A stretch of DNA of 23,602 nucleotides from CAYHIN01 sp964356705 (GTDB taxonomy: Bacteria; Patescibacteriota; Microgenomatia; CAZETR01; Amesbacteraceae). This document shows positions 1-8,969 of the stretch, in pieces. The DNA lies in NCBI GenBank assembly GCA_964356705.1, contig CAYHIN010000010.1:1-23602 (forward strand). The letters are read 5' to 3'. Position 1 is the first letter of the stretch. Every line of letters starts with the position of its first letter. The position numbers were made by a program, and so were the translations under genes. The notes under the pieces were generated by a model. That model was not told the DNA's origin, ran no database searches, and saw nothing but the letters and a program-made list of their open reading frames with translations.

Positions 1-1522
1 AAGTGACCAACTCTTCAGGCTTGCCCACAAACAGGGTGGGTACTAAAACTGGATGATGGGCATAAGAATCACCAAAGTGAAACTTGCCTATCGAGTAATC
101 TGACAATTGATCCATGAACTTGACGCCAAATTTACCAAGATCCTGGTATGGCCGCATGGCTATTTGATAATCGCTGGGTGATAACTTCGTAAAGAAGGCA
201 AAAAAGATGTGGGGGTTTGACAGAGTTCTGCTAATTTTTACTTCGGGATAATTATTTGCAATGGGCATCAGACGCTCAAATAACTCTTTTTTGCCGATAT
301 GCATCCCCTCACCTATGGCGGTTTTCGAAAAAACTGTGTAGTTATATAAGAAAAAAACTAGATGAGTAAGATAGATCAAAGAAACTAGAGGAGTGACAAA
401 TTTGTTTTTTTGCAAAAGCCATTTTAGAGCCTGGGCAAGACCAATTAAGATGAACGGGAGAACAATGATCGTTCTGTTGGCTGCGAAACCAACGCCTTTT
501 GACAATGAGGCTGGCAGAAATCCCAGCAGAATGATGACTATCAAAAGTAAGTAATTTTTATGGGGTCTACGAATGAATAAAATTGTAAAAATTAACAAGA
601 GTGCCAGGTCAGAACTGTATAAAACACCTCTGCCCGGAATCATGCCATATGTACTCTCTGATGGTCCAGCGACGAACAGAAAATAGGGCGAGAGATAGCC
701 GATATAATTTGAGTACCAAGTACTTAACGAGGCAACCACTTTGTTTGAAAATATTCTAGCTGTGGCGTCCGGGACTCCATTTACGCGAGCTTGGAACCTG
801 CGGTCTGCTACCGATTTCCAATTGTCTGTCGGATGAAATATAAGAAGATCCGACGACCTACTGCTCCCTGAACCTAAGAGAGAAAATACGCCGGGAACAA
901 CCAGACATGCAAATAGGATGACCGGGGTAAATTTTTTCATGGGCTTGAACAAGTAGAGCGCGGCAATAACCGGTAAAGTCAGAAGTCGAGTGGAATGGTA
1001 AATATATATTCCTAAAGCAAAAAATAAGGCGCTGGAGAAGTAACGCCTGGATAGATATGCATAGATAGCCATGGGTAAAAATAGGGTAGCAACATTGGCT
1101 TCGAATCCACCTCTGGACATCTGGATGGACCAAGGAGAGATAGCAAGTAGAATTGCTGCAAGCAGGCCAGTTTTGGACCCAAACATCCTGGTAGCCAACA
1201 TATAAATAGCCAGAACTGACAGTGATCCCAGTATGGCGTTTGGTAATCGGACTGCGTATTCAGTGAGACCTAAAAGTTTGACCGATGGGACGGATAGAAA
1301 GGCATAGAGAGGCAGCTTGAAATCACCAAAGGACTGGAGATTGGTAAATGGGAGTTGCCAGGCTGGGACTCCCCACTCATCACGGCCGGTCAATAGAAGT
1401 GAATACGCGTTGTAACCAAAAGCCGCCTCGTCTGGAGTCAAACCAGGCGGAGTCTGAGAAATACCTACCAGACGTAGGATTGCTCCTAGAATAAAAATGA
1501 TGATTAAGAACTTTTTTGCCAT
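1..1522 (-). CDS. GT-C membrane glycosyltransferase, PMT/ArnT (GT39/GT83-like), C-terminus off the left edge
   Basis: An open frame runs from an ATG at 1520-1522 leftward to the window edge with no stop (507 codons read by hand). The protein begins with a hydrophobic helix and then the first extracytoplasmic loop, with the acidic pair DE at residues 31-32 expected for the catalytic site of GT-C enzymes. Next come TGRD at about 48-51, a conserved YAVRLP stretch near 82-87 and many further membrane segments. Such enzymes move a sugar from a polyprenyl-phosphate carrier to an acceptor outside the cytoplasmic membrane. It resembles the GT-C at 4517-6160 in loop layout (DE, TGRD, R-L-P, SPW), so the two look like paralogues. 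The start overlaps the upstream orphan gene by 19 bases. The C-terminal end is missing, and donor and acceptor cannot be read from the sequence. Confidence 0.88.
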   Translation of the reverse strand, partial: MAKKFLIIIFILGAILRLVGISQTPPGLTPDEAAFGYNAYSLLLTGRDEWGVPAWQLPFTNLQSFGDFKLPLYAFLSVPSVKLLGLTEYAVRLPNAILGSLSVLAIYMLATRMFGSKTGLLAAILLAISPWSIQMSRGGFEANVATLFLPMAIYAYLSRRYFSSALFFALGIYIYHSTRLLTLPVIAALYLFKPMKKFTPVILFACLVVPGVFSLLGSGSSRSSDLLIFHPTDNWKSVADRRFQARVNGVPDATARIFSNKVVASLSTWYSNYIGYLSPYFLFVAGPSESTYGMIPGRGVLYSSDLALLLIFTILFIRRPHKNYLLLIVIILLGFLPASLSKGVGFAANRTIIVLPFILIGLAQALKWLLQKNKFVTPLVSLIYLTHLVFFLYNYTVFSKTAIGEGMHIGKKELFERLMPIANNYPEVKISRTLSNPHIFFAFFTKLSPSDYQIAMRPYQDLGKFGVKFMDQLSDYSIGKFHFGDSYAHHPVLVPTLFVGKPEELVT

Positions 1523-2052
1523 TTGAGATATGTCACAAACAATCCAACTAATAATGTCAGCCAGACTGCAAAAAAAGCCAGATCCGAGAACTGGGGCCAT
1601 GATATCTGAAACGTGCTAGCACGATAATAGGCGGTGAATGAAATCTGATCCGAGTCGTCGATATACACATGCAGTTTGCCGCCGGAGACGGGATCGATCC
1701 TAAGAGTCCTGATGTCAGTTGAGTTTGAGACGGGATCAAACTGCAACCGGATATTTGAAGGGTCCCCGACATTTTGAGCATTGAACTCTAATTTTTTTAT
1801 CGTGTTTCCTGCTTCACCCAACAGACTGACGGTATAGGTGTTGTAATCCATTAGCTGGGGGTTTTGGAGCCTGAGAACAATGATATTTAGTCCAGAATGA
1901 GTGGGATGAAATGTGGTCTCCATGGGACGTTCCAGGGGAAAGGACTTATTGCCTGAAACTGAATACTCCAGTTTGTTTTTTATGAGAAACGACACCACCA
2001 GAAGCGATGAAAGTAAAATGGAAAGTGGAATTAAAAACAAAAGTTTATTCAT
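1504..2052 (-). CDS. small protein with two membrane anchors and an extracytoplasmic beta-rich domain, function unknown
   Basis: The 182-residue product has a membrane helix at about residues 5-24 and a second at about 158-175, followed by a short basic tail (KWQKSS). Between them lies a domain of about 130 residues rich in alternating hydrophobic/polar stretches, without cysteines. Its pattern (TFHPTHSGLNIIVLRL, then a SLLGEAGN turn, then FDPVSNS) resembles the beta-sandwich, carbohydrate-binding-like modules that I associate with loops of bacterial GT-C proteins. This resemblance is from memory and unverified. The gene lies between two GT-C genes, overlapping the upstream one by 8 bases (ATGAATAA) and the downstream one by 19, so translation is probably coupled. 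I infer a role as accessory, acceptor-binding or complex-forming partner of a GT-C enzyme. No catalytic motif is visible. Confidence 0.8.
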   Translation of the reverse strand: MNKLLFLIPLSILLSSLLVVSFLIKNKLEYSVSGNKSFPLERPMETTFHPTHSGLNIIVLRLQNPQLMDYNTYTVSLLGEAGNTIKKLEFNAQNVGDPSNIRLQFDPVSNSTDIRTLRIDPVSGGKLHVYIDDSDQISFTAYYRASTFQISWPQFSDLAFFAVWLTLLVGLFVTYLKWQKSS

Positions 2053-3241
2053 GATGCTTTACTGCTTCTACCGCAAGCCAGATGGACGCTGCTGCAAAAA
2101 AGGTCTGGGCTAAGTTTTGCCAGGGCAGAGTGTCTGGCATAATGGAAATAATTGAGGGAAGACTAAATACTTGGGGCTCAAGCGGGCTCAAAACTCCCCA
2201 GAGTAAAAAATTGTCCGGGAAGAACGCGAGGACTGCGACCCAAGATAAAGAAAACAACACCATGGGCCAGACTTGGAATCTTTTGGTAAGAAGTATCACT
2301 ACAAAAGGCAGAGCCCACAAGACCCACTGGGGATGAAAATGAGAGACGGATAAAGCGACCAGAAGAACGGCTGATAGATAATATGGCAAGCGCGACATTT
2401 TTTCTTTTTGGTTTGCAAAATGAAAAAACAATACCAAGATCGCTGCCGGAACCAGCATGACCCCTTTGTCAAAACCTATAGAAATGACGGCGGAAAATAG
2501 CCTCTGGGATAGACCTGAGGCCAAGACATTGGTAATAAAGTTTGGATCTCTTATAAAGGGGGTGATAAATATCAGATATGGAACGAGTCCTGCGATAAAT
2601 AAGCCAATTCTCCTGGGCCATTTTTCAGACGCGGCCAGACTCACAAATGGCAAGAGTAAGAGGGGGTAAGTCTTGAGACTGGCTCCTAGACCTAGACATA
2701 CGACTGACCAGAAAAACTTTTTCTTGTGAAACAGAGCGAGACTTGCGACCGTAAAAAATACCGGAAAGATATCAAACTGACCAATAATAGCCACTGTGTA
2801 AATACTGATGGGATTGAAATACCAAAGGGAGAGACTGAGGGCTTGGTCTCTTTGGTCTTTAAAAAATCTAGATATCAGGTAGCCTGTATATAAGTGCACC
2901 AAGACAAGTGGCAACTTGAGCAAAAACAGATAGCGGAAAATGAAAGGCGTTACGACTGCGGTATTGCCTTGGGCGAGCCAAGAAGTAAACTCTGATCCGG
3001 CAAAGATGCGGACAACCGGGAACAGGATCCCGAACACCAGGTAGGTCAGCGGCGGATAGACAAACTGACCCAGCGAGGAGTGCTCTGGGTTTTGAGCTAG
3101 AAATGAATAGATATTTACGACTCCAGCACTTAAGAATTGGGAGTGGTGATAAATAATCTTTAGATCTGGGTGAAAAAAGAATGGGGATAAGAAAAGATAG
3201 AAAAATGTGGCAAAGATGATGATGTTTGCAGGCTTAGTCAT
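2045..3241 (-). CDS. GT-C membrane mannosyltransferase-like protein (GT87/Gpi18-like type)
   Basis: This is a 398-residue polytopic membrane protein. The first loop carries HPDLK at residues 24-28, so the candidate catalytic Asp is D26, and VYPPLTYLV follows at about 61-69. The GQFDIFPVFF motif and the LKTYPLLLLPF stretch are typical of GPI-mannosyltransferase-like GT-C proteins, and HFHPQWVLWALPF follows in a late helix. A longer frame begins at a TTG (3265), but the ATG at 3241 is preferred because it makes an 8-base overlap (ATGACTAA) with the preceding gene, a form repeated elsewhere in this cluster. It appears paralogous to the protein at 11429-12619, sharing HPD, YPPL, FNPI-IY, IGQFDIF and HFHPQW. 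It probably transfers a sugar from polyprenyl phosphate outside the membrane. The sugar is unknown. Confidence 0.85.
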   Translation of the reverse strand: MTKPANIIIFATFFYLFLSPFFFHPDLKIIYHHSQFLSAGVVNIYSFLAQNPEHSSLGQFVYPPLTYLVFGILFPVVRIFAGSEFTSWLAQGNTAVVTPFIFRYLFLLKLPLVLVHLYTGYLISRFFKDQRDQALSLSLWYFNPISIYTVAIIGQFDIFPVFFTVASLALFHKKKFFWSVVCLGLGASLKTYPLLLLPFVSLAASEKWPRRIGLFIAGLVPYLIFITPFIRDPNFITNVLASGLSQRLFSAVISIGFDKGVMLVPAAILVLFFHFANQKEKMSRLPYYLSAVLLVALSVSHFHPQWVLWALPFVVILLTKRFQVWPMVLFSLSWVAVLAFFPDNFLLWGVLSPLEPQVFSLPSIISIMPDTLPWQNLAQTFFAAASIWLAVEAVKHHE

Positions 3242-4520
3242 GTGATCTGATTTTATAGTAATCAAATAGAATTACAGCAAAACTAGCTATTGCGCCTATT
3301 ATAAACACCTGAATAGTTACAGGACTAGAAATAAAGTCTACTAACCATGGTATGCGGGGTGCCCACCAGTTGTGATACAAATTGAGAAAATAGAATATGG
3401 ATAAATAGATAAAAACGGGAATAAGCTTTCTCCTGTGAACACAGTACAGTAGCAAAAAGGCGAGGGCGGGCTGGAGATATCTCCCGTGCATACGAGTCAA
3501 AAAGATAAACGCTGCCATAGTAATAAGTGAAAAACTTCCAAAAATCTGGATTGGAGAGATCTTTTTTTTAAGTAAGGGCACAAAAATGAAAATTAGCGCG
3601 ATTGAAAAGAACAGTAAGCCCCACCAATGGTACGCAATCCCGCCCCAGTATGGCCTGCCATCCGGGATCTTTCCCAGACCCGTGAGGGCCGCCCACAGAT
3701 TGAAAGCGTGATCAGTGACGTAGTCGGAGCCTGAACCGGACTTGATTTTTTCGAGATAGGTGGTGATTGGAAAGGCCAACGAATCCCCTGACTTCATAAA
3801 GGGCATGAAGGATAGCCAAAAAAGTGACAGGCAGATGAGCGTGCTTTTGACTAAATCTCTTGGACTGACCTTGGTCATGAACATAACCATGAGAATGGGA
3901 ATAAAAATGATGGAGGATTGCTTTGAGATGAATGCCAGCATGAAACACAAACTGCTAAGAACGGGTCTTTTTTGATAAAAAATGTAAAGTCCCAAGACTA
4001 AAAACATGATAGGTAACGCCTCAATCTGACCCCAGTAAGCGCTGTTGTAAAAAAAAGCTGGATTAAATAAGACCAGGGATGAAAAAATGTAAGGCCAAGC
4101 AGAACCAGTGGATGAGTATTTTTTGGCAAAAAGAAATATCAAACCTGCAATAACGATGTCTGCGCCGATGGCCCACACTTTGTAAAAGGCTGGCATGGTG
4201 TCTTGGTCCTCGAAGAAAAAGACTAAGTTAGAAGGAAATGCTGGGACACTAAAGTTGAGATCCCAGACCATTTTGTCCGCCCACTCAAACACGACTTTGG
4301 AGATGGTGAAAATCAAAAGGGGAATGGGGGGATATGTGGGCGGGATAGTGTTATACGCTGAAGGAAAGTCTCGACCATACACTCCACTGGGACCAAATCG
4401 AGAAATATCGGTCCCCCAGGCAATATGATTGTTGATATCTCCACTGTAGATCTGAACACTAATTACGAGACGAAAGATTAAACCTGCCAGGAGAAGAAGT
4501 GGTAAAAGGAATCGTTTCAT
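3234..4520 (-). CDS. GT-C membrane glycosyltransferase (PIG-M/Gpi18-like type)
   Basis: This 428-residue protein has about ten hydrophobic segments. After the first helix the loop contains SGDINNHIAWG, with D28 the candidate catalytic Asp. GPSGVYG and PPTYPPIPL (around 60-68) follow, matching the D...GP..Y...YPP arrangement of bacterial mannosyltransferase-like GT-C proteins. NSAYWGQIEALP lies in the middle, equivalent to the WGQ-D motif of the family, with Glu at the usual Asp position. The ATG start overlaps the stop of the previous GT-C gene by 4 bases (ATGA), and the stop overlaps the next GT-C gene by 8. Three GT-C genes are therefore translationally linked in a row, which suggests sequential steps on one extracytoplasmic glycan (inference). 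Confidence 0.85.
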   Translation of the reverse strand: MKRFLLPLLLLAGLIFRLVISVQIYSGDINNHIAWGTDISRFGPSGVYGRDFPSAYNTIPPTYPPIPLLIFTISKVVFEWADKMVWDLNFSVPAFPSNLVFFFEDQDTMPAFYKVWAIGADIVIAGLIFLFAKKYSSTGSAWPYIFSSLVLFNPAFFYNSAYWGQIEALPIMFLVLGLYIFYQKRPVLSSLCFMLAFISKQSSIIFIPILMVMFMTKVSPRDLVKSTLICLSLFWLSFMPFMKSGDSLAFPITTYLEKIKSGSGSDYVTDHAFNLWAALTGLGKIPDGRPYWGGIAYHWWGLLFFSIALIFIFVPLLKKKISPIQIFGSFSLITMAAFIFLTRMHGRYLQPALAFLLLYCVHRRKLIPVFIYLSIFYFLNLYHNWWAPRIPWLVDFISSPVTIQVFIIGAIASFAVILFDYYKIRSHD

Positions 4521-6160
4521 GGTGAAACAGACAGTACGGCAAATATTTTTTCTCCGGTGGGACTATAAACAATCTTGTCCACCGATATTCCTTCCGTGGG
4601 ACTAGTTGTCCAATCGCTGGTGCCTATCTCATCCCTGAAACTGGCCAGATATACATCGCCTGGCTGTAATAAGGCTTTGAAACCGCCTGACAAAATATTG
4701 TTGGCAATAGTGCCAAAATAATACTTATTGTCCAGAACATATCCGGAAAAACCTGGGACGATATCCTGGGTGTAAATAAGTGATTTGGATTGAGTCTGAA
4801 AGCTCTCTGGGTCGTATTCAAACCAGAAAAGGAATCTGGGGAGGGCGGTCTCGTAAGTAGAGTTTATAAACACCCGACCAGTGTAGCGAGGGTCGTCTTT
4901 GATGTAGGTAAGACCTTCTTTGAATCCAAATTGCCAGAAACGCCAGCTATCGGCTGGCCACTCGACGTGGTAACGATACATAAAGAAACTAAAGAAAAAT
5001 AGCCCGGACAGAAGGACTCCCAAAGTGACAATGCGACGGTGAAGTAAACTGCCAAGACCGAGTGCGGAAACTAAGATTAGCGGAGGGAGCATAACGATGA
5101 GACGGCCGGCATGATTGCCACCGTCTTTGGTAAGTGCTGATGAGATAGGACTGATCAGAAGCCAGAACAACAGAAATCGAGCAGACGGCAGATGCCAATG
5201 CCGGGCGATCCAGACAAGTCCGAGGGGGATAGTTATGATCTCAAACAGATACAACATACCCATGCCTCCTGGAGCGTGTCGCAAAATAGGGTCACCTATG
5301 AAAAAGAGAAACTCGGTGGAAAAGGCTCTCAGGTAACTATTTGTAAACTCCTGAAAATAAAATATCGGGCGGTTACGAAAATACCTGGTCAAGCTGGAGG
5401 TCGATTGAGACCTGCGGGTGACGAGGTCATGTAATAGCGTCTGATCTCCAAAGATGGAAATCTGAGAAAACCGACTGGATCCCACTGAAGACACGACGGT
5501 GACTATATATGGGGCCAAGACAACCAGGGACACAACAGCTGCGATAATAATTTTTTTCGAAAACAGCTGTTTTAGAGAAATAAATGCCAAGACCAAAGCC
5601 AGACCTAAAAATGGAGTAAAAATAGTGGCAACTGAATACGCGTAAAAACTTAGTGCACAAAGAGAGAAACTCAAAAGATAGTTTCGCTTCGCAAAGAAGT
5701 AGATGGCCGGGAGAATAAAGAGTAGGACTCCAACGTTGTCATTTGTCCAACGGGAGAAATGAATGGCCCAGGGAGAAAAAGTAAATAGACCGGCCGAAAG
5801 GAGAGCTACTCTTCTGCCGAAGAAATGATAGGCCAAGACAAAAACCTCTAGAACCAAAATCAGACCAATGACTACCATGGGTAAGCGCAAGGCAAATTCG
5901 TGAAGTCCAAACAAGCCTACAAAAGGGACAGTAAAGTACATAAGAAATGGCAGGCGGGACTCTGAAAATGAGGCTATGGACAAAGGCATTGGGTGACCTA
6001 GATAGTCTCGACCGGTGTGGAAAAGCGAATTTGCCTGGATGCCTACGTCTATCTCGTCGCCAAACATCTCGACTGGAGCGGCAGTCAAGCCAAAAGTCCT
6101 CAGAAACAGGCCGACTACTAGAAAAAGCAAAAGAGCAATGAATGTCGACTTTGTACTCAT
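4517..6160 (-). CDS. GT-C membrane glycosyltransferase of PMT/ArnT type with C-terminal extracytoplasmic domain
   Basis: With the ATG at 6160 the product has 547 residues. The first loop has FGDEIDVG at 33-40, with the D-E pair typical of the PMT/ArnT superfamily, followed by HTGRDYLG. FALRLP and FSPWAIHFSRW follow as in related proteins. Multiple membrane helices run to about residue 390. The last roughly 150 residues, starting near YHVEWPADSWRFWQFG, form a soluble, probably extracytoplasmic domain ending AVLSVSP. A GTG start 12 bases upstream is possible, but the ATG gives the common 4-base overlap (ATGA) with the asparagine synthetase gene. The closest relative in the window by loop layout is the partial gene at 1-1522. 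Expected role: sugar transfer from a polyprenyl-phosphate donor to a surface acceptor. Confidence 0.88.
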   Translation of the reverse strand: MSTKSTFIALLLFLVVGLFLRTFGLTAAPVEMFGDEIDVGIQANSLFHTGRDYLGHPMPLSIASFSESRLPFLMYFTVPFVGLFGLHEFALRLPMVVIGLILVLEVFVLAYHFFGRRVALLSAGLFTFSPWAIHFSRWTNDNVGVLLFILPAIYFFAKRNYLLSFSLCALSFYAYSVATIFTPFLGLALVLAFISLKQLFSKKIIIAAVVSLVVLAPYIVTVVSSVGSSRFSQISIFGDQTLLHDLVTRRSQSTSSLTRYFRNRPIFYFQEFTNSYLRAFSTEFLFFIGDPILRHAPGGMGMLYLFEIITIPLGLVWIARHWHLPSARFLLFWLLISPISSALTKDGGNHAGRLIVMLPPLILVSALGLGSLLHRRIVTLGVLLSGLFFFSFFMYRYHVEWPADSWRFWQFGFKEGLTYIKDDPRYTGRVFINSTYETALPRFLFWFEYDPESFQTQSKSLIYTQDIVPGFSGYVLDNKYYFGTIANNILSGGFKALLQPGDVYLASFRDEIGTSDWTTSPTEGISVDKIVYSPTGEKIFAVLSVSP

Positions 6161-8013
6161 GAACGTAGCCACTCACGCTGCCAGGCAGAAAACATAACGA
6201 CCATCCAGATCAGTTTACTGTGGTTGGCTTGGCCAGACAAGGTCCGGTCCCACAATGATCTGACTCTTTGCATATCAAAGTGTTCGCTCAGACCCTGGTT
6301 TGACAGATGATCTTCTACCAGGGGTCGAAGATCCGTCGTCATCCACTTGAATAATGGGATACCAAAGCCCTTTTTGCGAAATAGTTTAACGCCAAAAAAA
6401 TTACTGCCGCGGTCTAATAAGTCCTTGGGTAGTTTTTGACGCAACAGACGCCTAAGCTGAGATTTGGTCGTAAAGAAGTCGGCATGAGGACTCTGGGTAG
6501 TGTAGGCGTAACTGATGAGATCAAGATCCAAGAAAGGGACACGAAGCTCGAGGGAATTGAACATGGAGGCTCGGTCGGATTTTACTAGCAGATCGCCTTC
6601 AAGATAAGTCGCAAAATCGAGTTTTTGTACCGAGCGCAAGATATGTTTGGGATCAAAGGGAGTTTGCAAGAGAGTTTGATAAACTGAGTTTGACCTAATA
6701 TCCTTGGATTTTGTTAACCCCACTGACTGATTGCTCATCCAGGTTAACTGACGTTCGATGGGACCCTTGTCCAGACCAGACATGCCATTGATCAGGACTT
6801 CGAGAGTGGGGTAATTTTGAGTAGAAGTGTTGAACTTGTTTAAAGTATTGATCCATGAACTGATGACAGGAGAAGGAAGCTTGGGAATTAGATTCGCCAA
6901 AAAATGACCTTGGTAGGTCGGGTATCCGGCAAAAAGCTCATCTCCCCCGTCGCCTGACAATGCGACCTTCACGTGTTTTCGCGCCAGTGCACTTACCGCG
7001 AAGGTCGGAAAGAGAGAGGGGTCTGCGAGAGGCTCGTCAAGCTTTTGGACGATCTTGGGAAAAATGTCTATCAAATTTTCTGCTGAAAACTGCTCTTCAT
7101 GGTGATGGGTACCTAAGATATCTGACACTTGCTTGGCATAAGTACTCTCATCAAATGACTTTTCAGAAAACGAGATGGAGAAGCTTTTGACATTGTGCTT
7201 TTGCCGAGTCAGATAATAGGCGATCAAGGAAGAGTCCAATCCCCCACTGAGAAGTACGCCGAGGGGGACGTCGGCTATGGACTGTAACTTAAGCGAGTTG
7301 TCAAAAAGTGTGTCGAGAGTGTCTGAATTCGGAGTGGATAAGCTTTCTAAATCATAGTACTTGGTGATCTGAAGACCCTTGGTACTAAAGGTCAGATAAT
7401 GACCAGGCTGGAGCTTGTGAATACCCTCAAAGATAGACTCCTGGCCTGGGATGTAGCCGAAAAAACTGTATAGATCAAAACTTGTGCGATTCATATTTTT
7501 GGGGACGCCTGGATGGTTAAGAATAGTTTTTATTTCTGAACCAAAAATCAAAGTGCCGCCACTAGAGTAGTAATAAAGAGGTTTGATACCAGCGTGGTCG
7601 CGGGCGATGAATAACTGCTGTTTTTGGGTGTCCCAGATGGCAAAGGCAAACATGCCATTTAATTTTTTTAACATCTCGGGGCCGTACTCCTCGTAAGCAT
7701 GCACTAGAGTCTCGGTATCTGACTTGGTCTTGAAGTGATGTCCTTTTTTGACCAGATCTGCGTGTAGGGACTGATAGTTATAGATCTCTCCGTTGAAAAC
7801 GATGCAAACTGATTTGTCCTCATTGAAAATCGGCTGGTCCCCCGTTACTAGATCGATGATGCTAAGTCTTCGGATAGCCAAACCCACGTGAGGGGCAAAA
7901 AAGAAACCTCCGGAGTCAGGACCCCGGTGGACAATTTCCTCGGCCATGCCGGCCAATAATTTTCGGTCGAGATCGTTTTTGGAAAAATCTGCAATTCCAG
8001 TTATGCCACACAT
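6157..8013 (-). CDS. asnB: asparagine synthetase (glutamine-hydrolysing), AsnB type
   Basis: The 618-residue product has both domains of class B asparagine synthetase. The N-terminal class II glutamine amidotransferase starts with the nucleophile Cys2 (MCGITG) and contains HRGPDSGG (29-36), FNGEIYNY (73-80), SDTE (98-101) and GMFAFAIWD. The C-terminal ATP-pyrophosphatase-fold domain carries the PP-loop LSGGLDSS (255-262), SGDGGDELFAGY (353-364) and SDRASMFNSLELRVPFLD. All expected active-site motifs are present, so it should be functional: ATP, aspartate (or another carboxylate) and glutamine give an amide, AMP and PPi. The start shares one base with the preceding stop (TAATG), and the stop overlaps the next GT-C gene by 4. 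Placement inside a glycan cluster suggests amidation of a sugar acid or cell-envelope carboxylate instead of, or besides, asparagine supply. That is inference; the sequence fits ordinary AsnB. Confidence 0.95.
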   Translation of the reverse strand: MCGITGIADFSKNDLDRKLLAGMAEEIVHRGPDSGGFFFAPHVGLAIRRLSIIDLVTGDQPIFNEDKSVCIVFNGEIYNYQSLHADLVKKGHHFKTKSDTETLVHAYEEYGPEMLKKLNGMFAFAIWDTQKQQLFIARDHAGIKPLYYYSSGGTLIFGSEIKTILNHPGVPKNMNRTSFDLYSFFGYIPGQESIFEGIHKLQPGHYLTFSTKGLQITKYYDLESLSTPNSDTLDTLFDNSLKLQSIADVPLGVLLSGGLDSSLIAYYLTRQKHNVKSFSISFSEKSFDESTYAKQVSDILGTHHHEEQFSAENLIDIFPKIVQKLDEPLADPSLFPTFAVSALARKHVKVALSGDGGDELFAGYPTYQGHFLANLIPKLPSPVISSWINTLNKFNTSTQNYPTLEVLINGMSGLDKGPIERQLTWMSNQSVGLTKSKDIRSNSVYQTLLQTPFDPKHILRSVQKLDFATYLEGDLLVKSDRASMFNSLELRVPFLDLDLISYAYTTQSPHADFFTTKSQLRRLLRQKLPKDLLDRGSNFFGVKLFRKKGFGIPLFKWMTTDLRPLVEDHLSNQGLSEHFDMQRVRSLWDRTLSGQANHSKLIWMVVMFSAWQREWLRS

Positions 8014-8969
8014 TACAACTTTTCAGTCTTACTAATCTCATAAATTGGTTTTTGGCGAGATTCGAAGTAAACACGGACTAAAAGTTCTGCCAGAAGACCC
8101 ATCAAAACGAGCTGGACACCTACTAAACTCAGGAAGATAAAGATCATAAACATGGGATTGAGATGGACGAACACTCCTAAAAATATTTTTTTGTAGATGA
8201 CCTGGAGCAGGGCGGGGAGTGCGAGCCCCAGACAAATAAGTCCCCAGGTCCCAAAGATGTAAGCGGGCTTGGTAGCGTATGAATGCAAAAACTTCGTGGT
8301 AATGAGATCTACTAACAACTTGATCACGCGCGAATAGCCATATTTGGAATGATCGTGCAATCTGGGACTGTGGCCAACTTCTACCTGACGGTACTTGATC
8401 CCCCGGAGAGCAAGGAGGAGTGGCAGTAGTCTGTGGTTTTCCCCATATAATCTGAGGTCTTCTAGGCTGGTTCTGCGCACGACCCGCAGTGAACAACCTA
8501 GATCATGTAAGTCTATGGCAAATAATGTCTTGATGAGAAAATTGGCGACTTTTGAGGCGATTACTCGGTCTGGGCGATCGAAACGATGCTTGCGCCAGCC
8601 GAAAACTGCGTCGGTGTCTGCGTCTAGATGGGAAATCAGCTTGGGGATATCGCTGGGATGATTTTGTAAATCGCCATCCAGGAAAGCGATTAATTTGCCC
8701 GTGGCCTGGTCTAAACCTGCACTTATGGCTGCTGTCTGACCCTGGTTTCTAACTAACGTTATGAGATGAACAGGAAGGTGGTCCGGGACGCTGGAAATGT
8801 GGGACCGGAGGATCTGGGCGGTAGAATCTGTGCTGCCGTCGTCGACATAGATGATCTCAGATTTTAGTTCTAAACCTGACAGGACTGACTGGAGCTGGGA
8901 GTCTAGCTCGACTGCACTACCGGCTTCGTTGTAAACTGGGACAATGACGGACAAATCGAGTGCTGACAT
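8013..8969 (-). CDS. polyprenyl-phosphate sugar synthase, GT2 family (GtrB/ArnC/DPM1-like)
   Basis: With the ATG at 8969 the product has 318 residues. The GT-A domain starts at once (LSVIVPVYNEA, 6-16), with DDGSTDST (43-50), NQGQTAAISAGL and the metal-binding DGDLQ (98-102). LHDLGCSLRVVRR matches the acceptor-loop motif of GtrB/DPM1-type enzymes. Two C-terminal membrane helices (from YIFGTWGLICLG and PMFMIFIFLS) place it at the membrane. This family moves a sugar from a nucleotide donor to polyprenyl phosphate, giving the donor used by GT-C enzymes. An upstream extension of 71 codons is open but is rejected: it lacks family sequence and lies wholly antisense to the neighbouring gene. The chosen start still overlaps the divergent GT2 gene by 26 bases. 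The stop overlaps asnB by one base. Confidence 0.9.
   Translation of the reverse strand: MSALDLSVIVPVYNEAGSAVELDSQLQSVLSGLELKSEIIYVDDGSTDSTAQILRSHISSVPDHLPVHLITLVRNQGQTAAISAGLDQATGKLIAFLDGDLQNHPSDIPKLISHLDADTDAVFGWRKHRFDRPDRVIASKVANFLIKTLFAIDLHDLGCSLRVVRRTSLEDLRLYGENHRLLPLLLALRGIKYRQVEVGHSPRLHDHSKYGYSRVIKLLVDLITTKFLHSYATKPAYIFGTWGLICLGLALPALLQVIYKKIFLGVFVHLNPMFMIFIFLSLVGVQLVLMGLLAELLVRVYFESRQKPIYEISKTEKL

Noticed and set aside
6157..6160. Recoded TGA as in Gracilibacteria/SR1
   Set aside because: TGA serves as the stop at this junction and at 4517 and 12616 in ATGA overlaps, and genes would fuse if it were read through.
5739..6176. A minus-strand open frame of 145 codons in another frame of the GT-C gene
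   Set aside because: It overlaps entirely with the PMT/ArnT-type gene, which has the motifs. Its translation is rich in Arg, Ser and Phe with no domain.
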